Assembly: GCA_020226215.1 (NCBI GenBank)
Contig: CM035233.1
Coordinates: 37,842,027 to 37,906,026 of the forward strand
Source of the DNA: Sindora glabra
Lineage: Eukaryota; Streptophyta; Magnoliopsida; Fabales; Fabaceae
Direction of reading: 5' to 3'
Length of the DNA stretch: 64,000 nucleotides
Below are positions 49,970 through 60,399 of the stretch, piece by piece. Under the pieces are notes generated by a model. The model was not told the origin of the DNA and made no database searches. It saw only the letters and a list, made by a program, of their open reading frames with translations. Within the stretch, counting starts at the first letter, position 1. Each line of letters opens with the position of its first letter. The position numbers were made by a program, and so were the translations under genes.

Positions 49970-50170
49970 AATTACTTGGTGTTAAGAGAAAGATGGAAAG
50001 GCTAAGATAATTTAGTCAATAAGGTAAACTAGCACCTACTTAAAGGGTCCATTTTGAATTAAGGAAGAACTATTGAATAAAGCTTGCAAATTGAAAACCT
50101 TTAAGGGAAAATAAAATTGTAAAACTTGGAATGGGTCTCATCTAAAGCTTTACTATCCCCAAGTTTAATA
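49970..50170 (+). pseudogene. Tat-type integrase C-terminus remnant
   Basis: The plus strand reads GKLAPT, then HFELRKNY, then LAN-KPLRENKIVKLGMGLI. This aligns with the GKLAPNWEGP, RV-x-x-GAYRLATLEG, PRPWN-x-x-LK-x-Y pattern that closes Tat-type pol. It marks the end of the coding region of the element. Confidence 0.65.
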
Positions 50171-50400
50171 GTCATATAGAAATAAAAACAATATCAAAAT
50201 AATGAAAGAAAGCATTAAAACAAGTATTAGTCATAATAAGAGAAAATTTCTCAATACTAAACACGAGTAGATCCCTCAGCATTTAAACTTAAGTAGATCC
50301 CTTAGCACTTAAACAAATTCAAACACATAGCAAAAATCAAAACAAGGAAAAATGCTTTCAAAGTCAAGGTTTTCTTCCTCAAATATTTTTCTTTCATATA

Positions 50401-52136
50401 AGTGTACTTAGTGGCATCAACATGTACCATTTTTTTCCATAAAACACTCTTATCTAAGCCAAATATCTCAAAAGATAAAAAGATGGTCACAAGCATTCAT
50501 TTAAATAATTATTTATAACAACTTGAATGGAAATTAATCATTTTTTACCTTTTTTTTTGTCAAATACATTCATTGCAAAAGGAAAAATGTCCAAACATAT
50601 AAAAGAAAAGGAAAATTGGCTAAGATCTAGAGGAACTTTAACAAGCCTATTCAAATCAAACAATACAAATCAAAGGCCTAATTCCTCTACACCAAAGACA
50701 TTGAAGTCACAAAGCCACCCATTTGAGTAACAGAAAGATAAAAATATCAACAAACAACTTTAGAACATCACCATCAAAAAATAAAAAATCAAATCCAGTA
50801 TTAAATCCACTCAAACATCATAAAGTCCATTTGCTATTTTGTGATAGCATTAATCAAATCTAAAAATTTGGCTTGAAAATTGTCTTCTTCTTTCAATTGG
50901 CTAGAAAATCTTATAAACTAAGCTTAAAAACTAACTAATCGAAGTAGATACTTAAGCAACATAAAAAAGAACTTGCATGATTGATACCTAAGAAAGATCT
51001 TCAAAGAATTAGCCACAAAATTTTCATAAAAGGAAAGAGTTATACATACAAAAGAATAAAACGATCTAAAAAATTTATGATAAAACTATATGATACCAAT
51101 TCCTTTCCCTAGTTGCTACACAAGTGTGAAAGTTGAGAAGGGATCCTCACTTAATCTTGCTTGCTAAAACACTAATTATCCATAGAAAAAAGAAGGAAAG
51201 CCTCCATAGAGAGAGATATTGACTTGACTTAAACTTATCTAATCTATTCATATTATTAACCAAGCTTGATAAAAAAGCCCAATAGTATTAGAACATATAT
51301 TTTTAAGTTCAATTTCACAAATTTTTTTCAAATCATGATTGTTTAACAATATAAATGATTAAACAATAACATACATATACAAAATTTTAAAATTAAATTT
51401 AGAATTTAGAAAATATTAAAATCTTAAAAACAAAATCACGCATCACTTTAATCAAAAGTTCCTTCATTGCAAATTGTTGTTATATTTCTTATTATTAACA
51501 ACTTGTCATGTATAAAAGTATATAACTATTAGGTCACGAGTTCGAGAAAATTGTGCATTTATAATAAATTGCAAGAAATGCTAGTGTATATTGCTATGAG
51601 TAAATAAATTACTTTGCTAATTAATGAATACAAAAAAAATTGAACATTTCTAAGTTCTATGAAATTAATAAAAGGCCATCTTTCATCATTTTATTTTGTT
51701 AAAAGTTTTTAAAATGACCGTTGAAAATTTGGCTCATCTTAAAAAAAATATAAGTGCAAGGGAAAAATGAGCAATAAAAATTGGCTTATAAAAAATGGTT
51801 AAAACTAAAAATTAACTAGTTTTCAAGAGGAAACTACTAAATCGCAATGAATTATGAAGGGTGGTGAATGTTTGAACTTTAAAGTAATAATGATAATAGA
51901 TAAATAATATAGATGAGTTAAAATAAATTTTTTATATGATTAAATATTTTTGTATTATAAAAATGTATATTACTTAACTTCGTTGAAGTAATTTTGAAAA
52001 TATCAAATCATTTTTTCAAAAAAAAATATACAACTTTGAATTTTTTTAGTAATGGGAGAAATAATAATTTAATTAACATACCTATAAGATTTTAAGTTTA
52101 AACTAAAGGTGTCAAAATGAGTTGATTTTAAAGTAG
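50401..52136. other. Gene-free stretch, possible 3' LTR remnant
   Basis: No gene is recognised; the open frames at 50302-50496 and 50527-50730 lack domains. It lies just downstream of the Tat-type pol and may contain its 3' LTR, but no terminal sequence is clear. TAAAGGTGTCAAAATGAG at about 52104 resembles a hAT terminus; see findings. Confidence 0.4.
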
Positions 52137-52836
52137 CATTTAATACGTGAAATTAAATATTTTCAGGAATCTTAATATTTTAAAAAATGTGATATACAAG
52201 AATTTAATTTATAAGAATATAACATTCTTATATTTGACTTAATTAAAAATATTTCTAAAAATATTATAATATTATATTTTAATTATTTTAAAATTTTTAA
52301 AATATTATTTTTTTACAAAAAATATTCTCATTAAATTTAAGTAGTTATTAATAATAAATAATAGTTGACAATAGTCATCGATGTTTTAGTGTTGATGATG
52401 TTCACTAATGGTGATTAATAGCTAATAATGGTTACTAAGAATGAATAATAATTGGTGGTATTCACTAAAAATGTGTGGTGCTCAGTAATTGTTATCGACG
52501 ATAGATGATAGTGGATAATGATTAATGGTAATAGTCAACAGTAGTCATTGGTGAGAGGTAATAATAGTAGATAGTAGTCACTAATGGTATATAGTAGTGG
52601 GTAATAATTGATTGCAATGAATGGTTGAATATGTAAAATAGTGTGTTTATATCAATTAAATATTCTCATATTATGAAAATATAAAATACTCACCTCCTTT
52701 ATGGGAATATTTTAGAAAAATAGTAAGCTAAAAAATTTTTGAAAGTATTTTTCTAAAATTTAAACTAAATATAAGAACATCATATTCTCTTAAAACATTC
52801 TCGAAAATGTGAAAAAGATTACACGAACTAAAAACT
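52137..52836. mobile_element. MITE-like TIR element, copy 2 (inverted), without the hAT insertion
   Basis: This is the reverse complement of the 4063-5184 family. CAGGAATCTTAATATT near the left end, ATATTATAATATTATATTTT, the GGTGGT/TGATGG core and the closing GAAAATGTG...ACACGAACTAAAA all align in order. The position matching the hAT insertion (52251-52258, ATTTCTAA) is unoccupied. Length is about 700 bp against about 780 bp for copy 1. Confidence 0.7.
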
Positions 52837-54753
52837 AGGTTGGCTTATGACTAGGTTTGGATTAGTACCGAAAAAGATAATAGCAGCACAATCTAATAAA
52901 GGATTAAAATTAATTAGTTCAATTTGATAAAGTATAAGAATGGGTATATGTTAGCCTATTAGATTATCAGATTAATCCACTTAGTTTGGTTTTATTAGAC
53001 TAATGGGTTAACTCATTAGTATGATAATATTAGTGAATAATAAATAACTTATTAATGTGTGTATGTGTATATATATATTATGATAAATATTAAATTATTT
53101 TTAATATTAAAACTAATGAACTTATATATTCAATATTGTCATTTTGTATTACAATAAGTGAGAAATTAAAATTATTATCATAAAATCTAAAGGTTAATAA
53201 AAAGTAATTGTACATAATAATTATTATAACTAAACATATATAAAATAATTTCTATAAGTAAATAAATATATTAATTAGAGCAATAAGTTATTACTATTAC
53301 AATAAACAATGATATAATCGTATATATGTTATAAATTTGGTTAACACAATATTTGTATCGATTTTAATTAATAGTAATTTTTTTAATTAGGTCTCATGGT
53401 TAATAGTAATTTTTTCTATTAGGTCTTATGGTTTTTATTCATTTAATTGGAGGTTTTCTTCATTAAAAAATTTTTGCACCTTGATTTATTTCCTTATTAT
53501 TGTAGTTATATTCAATAATAATAAAAATAATATAAATTTTTAAATAATATTAAAATATAATTATGTTTATAATAATAATAATTAATTTTAATTAATAATA
53601 TTAAATTAATAATAAGCAAATAAGTGAGGTAATAGAAATAATAATATGATACTCCCTCATTCCTCAAGTGATGTGCATTTAATACCTTATACTTCATTTG
53701 TGTGCACTTTACCTATATCTGTTTATTTTCCATCTATAAACTTAACGGAGCATTCAGGTGGCTATTAAAACAACTTTTTTTTGGAAAAAAAATCTAATTC
53801 ATTTTTCCTAATTTCATTTCAATCATAAAATCGCTTCTCCAAAATGCAAGTACAAGCACTCTCTTAATGGAAAATAGAATCTCTTTGTTTTTACAAATAA
53901 ATCTGCAGGGATAACCACTTCTCCAAATTTGTTTTATGACAAAAATGATCAAACTGCAGAAGAGAAGTCATCAATTTGATGCCGGAAACAAGCTTCTAGA
54001 CTTTTCGGAGTGAAAAATTCCCAGCTAACAATATGCCAAGCCTAAGTGAACAACAACCTAAAGAAATGAAACGGAAGATATTGAAGTATCATATTTTGCA
54101 TAACCTTTTTTTTTTTTTCTTTTTAAATTTAGGAAGTCTAATGTAAGGATACTTTCAAATGACCATTTTGGGAGATTATGTAAGGATCTTTTCTAACTCA
54201 TTTGATAAAATTTTTGAACTCCTCTAGTCAAGTTTTTCTGGTCTAATACATCAGATTTGTTATGGTCATGATCTTATGATATAGTCTACCCAAGTGCTAG
54301 TTTCTGCAAACTTAGCCCCATGGAGGTGGTTAATTTTTACAGCAAAACTGTTCTAGGATAATCGTTGGTTTTCATAGCATTATGACATAATTTAACTTTC
54401 GATTTTTGCAAAGTTTGAGAAAATAATCTGTTTCAAAAAAAAAATTGAGTCCTTTAAATAATCATGTGATCATCGTTGAGTATTTCGTTAAGTTTACGGA
54501 TGGAAGACACAAATTAAAATACACTGGTGTTAAATGCACCATTTCAAAAGTCATGGAGTTATATTCACATCACCCTAGTGTATCTGATGCATTCTATCCT
54601 AAAAGGAAAAATATGAAAACTAAATGCACATGGCTAATAAAGAAGCGGAAAAACAGTTAATGGCGATTAATTTATGACGAAAATTGTCTCCTACTAGAAA
54701 TTCTTTTTATATATTATGATTATAGTTAAAAAAACTTAAAATAATAAAAAATA
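52837..54753. other. Gene-free AT-rich stretch
   Basis: No supported gene. The open frames at 53512-53697 (minus) and 54445-54660 (plus, starting at TTG rather than ATG) show no known domain. TACTCCCTCATTCCTC at about 53649 resembles the end of a Stowaway-like element whose partner end was not located. Confidence 0.45.
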
Positions 54754-55087
54754 CTCTATTTGTTCCAAGTCACATTTAAAAAATATAACAAAAAAATACA
54801 CTTTTGCAAACTAGAAGTTATTTTATCTCATTATTATAATATACTATTCTATATTATTTTCTTAATGATAAAATATATAATTAACGTAAAAATATTTTAC
54901 TTTTACGTATAAACAAAATTTAAACATTTATGTAAAACAAGGAAGAAGTGGTCTGTATTTTTTTAAATATATGTTTATTTTTATGAAAATAATTTTTTTA
55001 ATAAAATATCAAGATAATAAAAAATTAATTTATTTATCTAATGACAAATATAGAGAGTCATCCATAAAAAAATTGGAAGGAGCGTGA
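54754..55087. mobile_element. Stowaway-like (Tc1/mariner) MITE
   Basis: The left end is CTCTATTTGTTCCAAGTCAC, preceded by TA. The right end is TTGGAAGGAGCGTGA, followed by TA, and reverse-complements to TCACGCTCCTTCCAA. The CTCCCTCCGTTCC-like terminal sequence and a TA target duplication are typical of plant Stowaway elements. The interior is AT-rich and non-coding. The length of about 334 bp fits the group. Confidence 0.55.
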
Positions 55088-55500
55088 TAGAAAATTTTTG
55101 TATTTTAAAAGGAAAATACTTTCTTCCAACCTGTAGCATTATGCACTACTTTTTAAATCACAAATTATATCAACGACATAATATTCAATTTTTAAGAGTA
55201 GAAATAACAATTCAATTAATACATATATAAAATTTTAAATTCAAACTTCAATAATATTTTTAAAATAACATCAAATGTTATTATACTAATATGATACTAT
55301 AACATAATATTCATTATAAAATAAAATTTCTCAATAGAAAATAGAAAAAAAGTGTTATAAATATTGGGAATATATTTAAAGTTGAATTTTAAATTTTTAT
55401 ATTATTAGATTGAATTTTATAAATTTACTATATTATTATATATTTAATAATAATTTTTAATTTATATACAAAATTCAATTATAAATTTAATTTTGGTATA
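55088..55500. other. AT-rich DNA upstream of the COX5C locus
   Basis: No gene, repeat array or recognisable element. Composition changes to a more balanced base content at about 55500, where the COX5C promoter region begins. Confidence 0.5.
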
Positions 55501-55869
55501 TGTAATATTAGTGAAAATACCTTCCGATCGAATCCAATTCCTATCCAATATTCCGATAAAATGAGGGAAGAATATTCGTTTCCAACTCTCAAAAGGGGAT
55601 GAGATGCAGCCGACATCTGGCTATCCTTGCTTCCGTAGGTTTCATTATTTCTGGACCCGTCTTGTACGATCAGGGATAAATTCTCTTACTGAACGACGCC
55701 GTTGTGTTGTCGAGCCTCCTCCATCCTGTGGAAAATCTGACGGCTAAGATTAACCATCCATGTGAACTTTCGTGATTTCATTTTCCATATCCGCCATCAT
55801 CTCTTACATCTTGCAATTTCGCACAATAATTTCCAGCATCTTCTAGTGATTCTCCGTTAGAGATAAGAG
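55500..55869 (+). promoter_or_regulatory. COX5C promoter and non-coding first exon (approximate)
   Basis: This block is clearly less AT-rich than its surroundings. It holds TCCAATATTCC (about 55545), an AACGACGCCGTT-type palindromic word (about 55693) and pyrimidine-rich sequence, and it ends at a good splice donor, AAGAG^GTACGTG, with GT at 55870-55871. The transcription start is not visible; it probably lies between 55700 and 55830. No clear TGGGCC site II element was found. Confidence 0.55.
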
Positions 55870-56979
55870 GTACGTGCTGGGTTAGATTTGTTTTCTCCTT
55901 AATTGTTTGTTTGGTTTCTAAGAAACTTGATGTGGAAATAGTAAGTACCGTGATAAATCAGAATGCAGTTATTCATTTTTAATTTGAATATACTGAAGAG
56001 CATCATGAGTTGCCTTTAATTCTTGTCTATTTGGCTTCCTGTTCCTTTTATTTCTTCTTATATTTGATATTGGCTGCTAAAGATGAAATGTGAACTAAAA
56101 TTTGTTCAAGTCATAAAGTTGATTACAGATTGGGGTATGGGTGTGAAATTTTGAAATTTCTTGATGACAATACTACTAATTTCCAAATTCAAAATGTTCA
56201 GAAGTTTTTCGCTGATTTTTTTTTTTCAATGTAATAATTCCATTGTCTGCATAAGTCATTGGAAGAGAAAGCATATCTATTAATTGAGCATGCCCAATAA
56301 ATCCTGTGGACATATTTAATGTATAAGAAACAAATTTTCAAGTAAGTGTGGGTGGGTTCATATTTCATAACTCTCTGGATTTAGGTTCATGCTGAAAAAT
56401 AAAGGAAATGTTTTTGGTCTAGGACTTTTTTCTGTTGATTTAGTCATATTGCATGTAAAAGGTGATTTAAATTCTGTGGCGGGGTCTCTGAAATTACTTT
56501 AAATGATGATTTAATACTATTATATCAGTGAATTGGCAATGTAAATGAACAATAATCATTGTTGTGGAAGCATTTGTGCCATTCTTGGTTTGTCTGGGAA
56601 AGTGAAATGGAAGGCATGGTTCATCAAAATTTACTAATGAAACTTGCTCTGTGTTTTCCTTGGTCCCAAACATACCATTATAAATTGGATAAGCTATGTC
56701 TTCTTTGATTTAACAAAGTATGCAAGAAGGGGACAAGAATTGCATGACTTGATATATTTGGAAACCTCAAGAACAAATTGATTTGTACGATTCAATTTTC
56801 AATTGAAAATGTGTTTACCATCAAGAATTAATCAGGGTGGAGTATGTATACTGACATATTCTTCAATGTAGGAAAGTTTCTATATTATGTGTGACCCAGC
56901 TAGTCTGCCTATTGTGGTTGTGGCTTAAATTGGTTATTTCCTTCTGTTATTTCATGCGATTTTCCTCTCAACATTGCAG
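55870..56979 (+). other. Intron in the 5' leader of COX5C
   Basis: Donor GTACGTG (55870) and acceptor CTCAACATTGCAG (ending 56979) bracket 1110 bp of T-rich sequence typical of plant introns. The acceptor lies 7 bases before the start codon. Leader introns at this place are reported for COX5c genes of Arabidopsis and sunflower, where they raise expression. The exact donor is inferred. Confidence 0.7.
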
Positions 56980-56986
56980 AGTAAAC

Positions 56987-57181
56987 ATGGCTGCTCATAA
57001 GATAGCACATGCTGCATATAAGAGGCCAAGTGTGGTGAAAGAGATCCTCTGTGGGATAAGCCTCGGCTTGTTTGCAGGCGGCCTCTGGAAGATGAACCAT
57101 TGGAATAGTCAGAGGAGAACCAAGGAGTTCTATGATCTGCTTGAAAGAGGTGAAATCAGCGTTGTGGTGGAGGATGAGTAG
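56987..57181 (+). CDS. Cytochrome c oxidase subunit 5C
   Basis: The 64-residue protein starts MAAHKIAHAAYKRPSVVKE, continues GISLGLFAGGLWKMNHW and ends FYDLLERGEISVVVEDE. It matches plant COX5C in length and along its whole sequence. COX5C is a small nuclear-encoded subunit of mitochondrial complex IV in the inner membrane. A single hydrophobic segment lies at about residues 20-35 and is followed by a basic RRTK stretch. The ATG at 56987 is chosen because family members start here and a splice acceptor lies just upstream; the open frame reaching back to 56891 runs through the intron. The coding part has no intron, as is usual. It appears intact. Confidence 0.95.
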   Translation: MAAHKIAHAAYKRPSVVKEILCGISLGLFAGGLWKMNHWNSQRRTKEFYDLLERGEISVVVEDE

Positions 57182-57420
57182 TAGGTTACGTGCCACCATG
57201 TATTGGATCCGTTGTTCTTTTTCTTTCACTTTTCATGCTTAATATAGCTTGTGTTGGTAAATTGTGTGGATTCTGAAATTCAAATGCTTGCCTGATATGA
57301 AATTATACATTATATGTTAATAATGAAAGTCAGGCCTTCTAAATAGCCTGAGAGCTTTGCATCTTGTCAAGTGTTAGCTTATTTCAAAAGCTTATATTAA
57401 TGGAAAAATTCATGAATAGT
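57182..57420 (+). terminator. COX5C 3' untranslated region
   Basis: T-rich sequence follows the TAG stop. AATAAT/AATGAAA words at about 57318-57327 may act as the polyadenylation signal. The end is uncertain. Confidence 0.45.
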
Positions 57421-59049
57421 TTTAGAAAACATTACTAAATTCGTCCATAAAATTATAATACATTAACAAAATAGTTTCTGAATCATATAGAAATACAATT
57501 TCATTCCTAAATAACAATGCATATATAAAATTGTCTTCAATTATATTTCTCAGTGATAAAATTATTTTTATACATAGATAAAATTATATGGATAAATTAT
57601 CATTAAGAGATAAAATTGTAATTATATATAATTCATGAGCATTTTGCCCGGTTTTTTTATAAATTTAGAAACCAAATTTATAATTTTATTACAACTCTAA
57701 CACATCTCCTCGTGCAAAATGCCTTCGGCCTTGAATGTGAATGGCGCACGTACACCGTAATAAGAGAAGGCCTAGAATTAGTTCCGATTCTAACATTAAC
57801 ACCTGAAGATATGTTCTCGTCAATCGTGCATTTCTTTTTCCTTTTTGCATTTTTTGGTAACAACATGCGCAAGAGGGCAGACCAGCCTAGCAAAATGGAG
57901 GAACACTGACGGCCTTAACTTGATTTGCTATTTATGGCAAAGCAATAACACATCATCTTATGGTGCACTGTTAATTTTAAATTGTTAAATTTCATTGTGG
58001 GTTAATAAATTCAAATCACTAAATTTAATAGCGCATTATAATAATGGTGCATAAAAAATTTCTTCCTTACTGCGATTGTATACTCTTGCATTTTTTGGGC
58101 CTCCTACATGGATAATACTACAGTAATTATGCATAAGTTTTCGTCAATATTGGATTAGATTCTGCGAAGAAATGGCAGTGTGCTGGCAGATTAAGAAATG
58201 TTAAATTATGAGACAAAATCAGCCGTGGGCATTTTTAGTTCCGTTGGCATTTAATTACTGTATAATTTTAGTGACTTAATCATTCTTGTTATTATCAGAA
58301 GATATATTGTACATATGATCAATAATGTGGTCGTTAATTTATCTCAGATGCCGGAGTAGTCATCTTATTTCGCTAGTTCAAGTAGAAAATGTTCGCATGG
58401 TACTGAAAAGGAGGTTCTAATCAAGTGAGACTCTAATATTATTCCCTAATTTTTCCAGAAAAAGAGTTGTCTGAGAGTTAAATATTTAACGTGTTATTTC
58501 ATTGAAAAAAATGAAAATTAGGTAACGAAGCTGTTTTCCATTTTTGTTGGCAACCTTCTTTAATTTAACGGGCTAGCTAAACACATACCGTATGGGCCTC
58601 CGCTACTTAGACTGATGGAAATAGGTAGAGGGATTATTTTTTTCTAAATAAAATAAAATTAAGAAACTACTAACTATAGTCTACATCAATAAAATTAAGG
58701 ATGAATTTTAAATTAAAAATAAATGATGTAAAATTAAGGATGAAATTACATATTAAAAACAAGTTGGAGGAATAAATCGTTGATTTTATCTCAAAGATAT
58801 AATTTCCAAAGATATAATTAAAAGTACTATATATCTGCGCTAGTGTCATTCTGATTAAGCGTGACTTAAACCAGGTCCAAGTAAGAAATAAGCTTTTGAA
58901 CTTGTTTAACATGCCATCATTTTTGTAGAATAAGATATTTTCTTATATAATATGACCAAAAAATTTGAGTCCTAGAACCTATATTACGTAGGCCTTCCAA
59001 ACTGCATCTCTCTTTCGCTATCCAAATAACAAGCTCAGTATGAGACTGA
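57421..59049. other. Intergenic region between COX5C and the U2 locus
   Basis: No supported gene. The frame at 57712-57909 (plus, 65 codons) overlaps one of 71 codons on the other strand (57893-57678) in less AT-rich sequence, but neither shows a recognisable domain or conservation cue. The frame at 58670-58912 (minus) is AT-driven. Confidence 0.45.
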
Positions 59050-59102
59050 GTTCCACACTGCTAAGGATAAGGAGAGTTGGGGGGAAGAGTTTCGCATAAA
59101 AT
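59050..59102 (+). promoter_or_regulatory. snRNA-type promoter: degenerate USE and TATA box
   Basis: GTTCCACACTG (59050-59060) resembles the plant upstream sequence element RTCCCACATCG. ATAAAAT (59096-59102) lies 31 bases before the RNA start. The distance of about 35 bases between them is the spacing of RNA polymerase II snRNA genes; polymerase III types are about 10 bases closer. The USE departs from consensus, so activity is doubtful. Confidence 0.6.
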
Positions 59103-59126
59103 GGAAGGATCAAGAAGTTATGAGGC

Positions 59127-59322
59127 ATACCTTTCTCGGCCTTTTGGCTAAGACCAAGTGTAGTATCTGTTCTTATCAGTTTAATATCTGACACGTGGGT
59201 CAATGAGCCACATGATATTAAATTAATTTTATAGGGGTGAGTGGCCCTTACAGGAGCTTGCTACTTGGCCGCTCGAGTGTCGCCCATGCGTTGCACAACT
59301 ACACGGGCCTGGCGCACCCCCC
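59127..59322 (+). ncRNA. U2 spliceosomal snRNA, divergent, possibly a pseudogene
   Basis: The sequence starts ATACCTTTCTCGGCCTTTTG and carries the branch-site recognition sequence GTAGTATC and the stem IIa sequence TTATCAGTTTAATATCTGA, all as in plant U2. The length of about 196 nt, with a 3' part ending GGGCCTGGCGCACCCC, is also right. U2 pairs with the intron branch site during splicing. Oddities: nt 28 is C in GACCAAGTG where U2 has GATC, a segment that pairs with U6; stem IIb (GTGGGTC/GAGCCAC) has a mismatch; and the Sm-site region reads AATTTTATAGG, with an interrupted T run. AGTTCCAAG (59330) may be a degenerate 3' box. Confidence 0.85.
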
Positions 59323-59340
59323 CAACCCAAGTTCCAAGCT

Positions 59341-60399
59341 TTTCGTCTTCGGGGTTCTTATTGAGTTCAGGCTGTAGCAAAGGCCTACTCTTAGCTTATG
59401 GGTCTTAAAACTGGGACACACGACTTGGAAGACAACACAAAGTCCTGACTATAAGTGAGTAGTTATAATTAAAAATAAAAGAAAATGGTCATGCAGTTGA
59501 TCCGGTAGAGTCTATCCTTATTAGGCTAATCTCATGGGACGTATAGCCCTTTCATTTTCAAATACTAAAATATAAGCCCGTGCATGGGGCGGGTTACAAA
59601 TTAATTTTTATCTAAATTAAAGATTAATATAAATATATTTTAAATGAATTTTATAATCATATATTTAGATTTATAAATTATAATTTTACTTTTTTATTAA
59701 ATATAAATATTAAAAAATAAATTAATTTTTATTTTATTATTAAGTCCTTTAGAAATTGAATGTTTTAAGTAAATGAAAATTTTCAATATTAGAAAAAATA
59801 ATAGAGTAAAATAAAAACCATAAATGAGAACTCTCTCAATTTGTTTTACTCCTTGTCAACTATTTCTGAACATATTTGAAGAATAATTTGGTTAAGAAGG
59901 CTTCTAATTAACGTAGAAAGGGTACAACATATAATAATAATATAATTTTAGTTAATTAATATTTTATAAAAATATGCATACAATGAAATATCACCAAAAT
60001 TTTAAGTCAGTGAAATTACATTTAATAGATAAAATATTTGCTCTTATAAAAATAATTATTCTTATAAAAATATAATTGAGAAATCAATTTTAAATTCAAT
60101 GAAAAATTCAATTTTTTGAAGTTATTAAGTCATTATATAATATAACTAAGTATGACTTATTTATATTTAAATATAAAAGGATTGTAAGTACAATATTTAG
60201 CATAATAAAGACTTAAGAAGGAGCTTACGGTCATGAATATAAGCATACTAATCGCATATGTTTATTTTTAAAAGCCAAAATCTTAATTGTAATAACACTT
60301 AAAAAAGATACAAAGAATAAGTGTTAATTGTCTAATACAAAATCATAAAGAAAATATTGATAAAAATTAAATACATAAATTTGATTTTATTTTTCAAAT
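59341..60399. other. Gene-free stretch
   Basis: No gene. ATATAAGCCCGTGCATGGGG at about 59571-59590, with the partly palindromic word CCCGTGCATGGGGCGGG, resembles the GC-rich end found on a widespread class of plant repeats. It cannot be assigned with confidence. Confidence 0.4.

Larger units (their letters stand above)
42950..50400 (+). mobile_element. Old Tat-lineage Ty3/gypsy retrotransposon, decayed and split by a solo LTR
   Basis: Plus-strand remnants run in canonical order: Gag (43690-44020), RT (45860-46230), RNase H (46560-46833), a second, archaeal-like RNase H typical of the Tat lineage (48530-48900), integrase zinc-binding and core parts (49000-49600) and the integrase C-terminus (about 49970-50165). 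Every part is full of stops and small indels. A solo LTR (46834-48304) interrupts the RNase H coding region. A CTATAAATA box at about 43035 suggests that the 5' LTR ends soon after. LTR ends and target duplications could not be read, so the limits are approximate. Confidence 0.8.

Noticed and set aside
54445..54660. 71-codon open frame in less AT-rich sequence
   Set aside because: It starts at TTG, has no recognisable domain or splice context, and nothing supports expression.
57678..57909. Overlapping open frames on both strands near COX5C
   Set aside because: Neither resembles a known protein. Openness on both strands reflects local base composition.
59018..59203. 61-codon minus-strand open frame
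   Set aside because: It overlaps the U2 snRNA and its promoter in antisense; chance frame.
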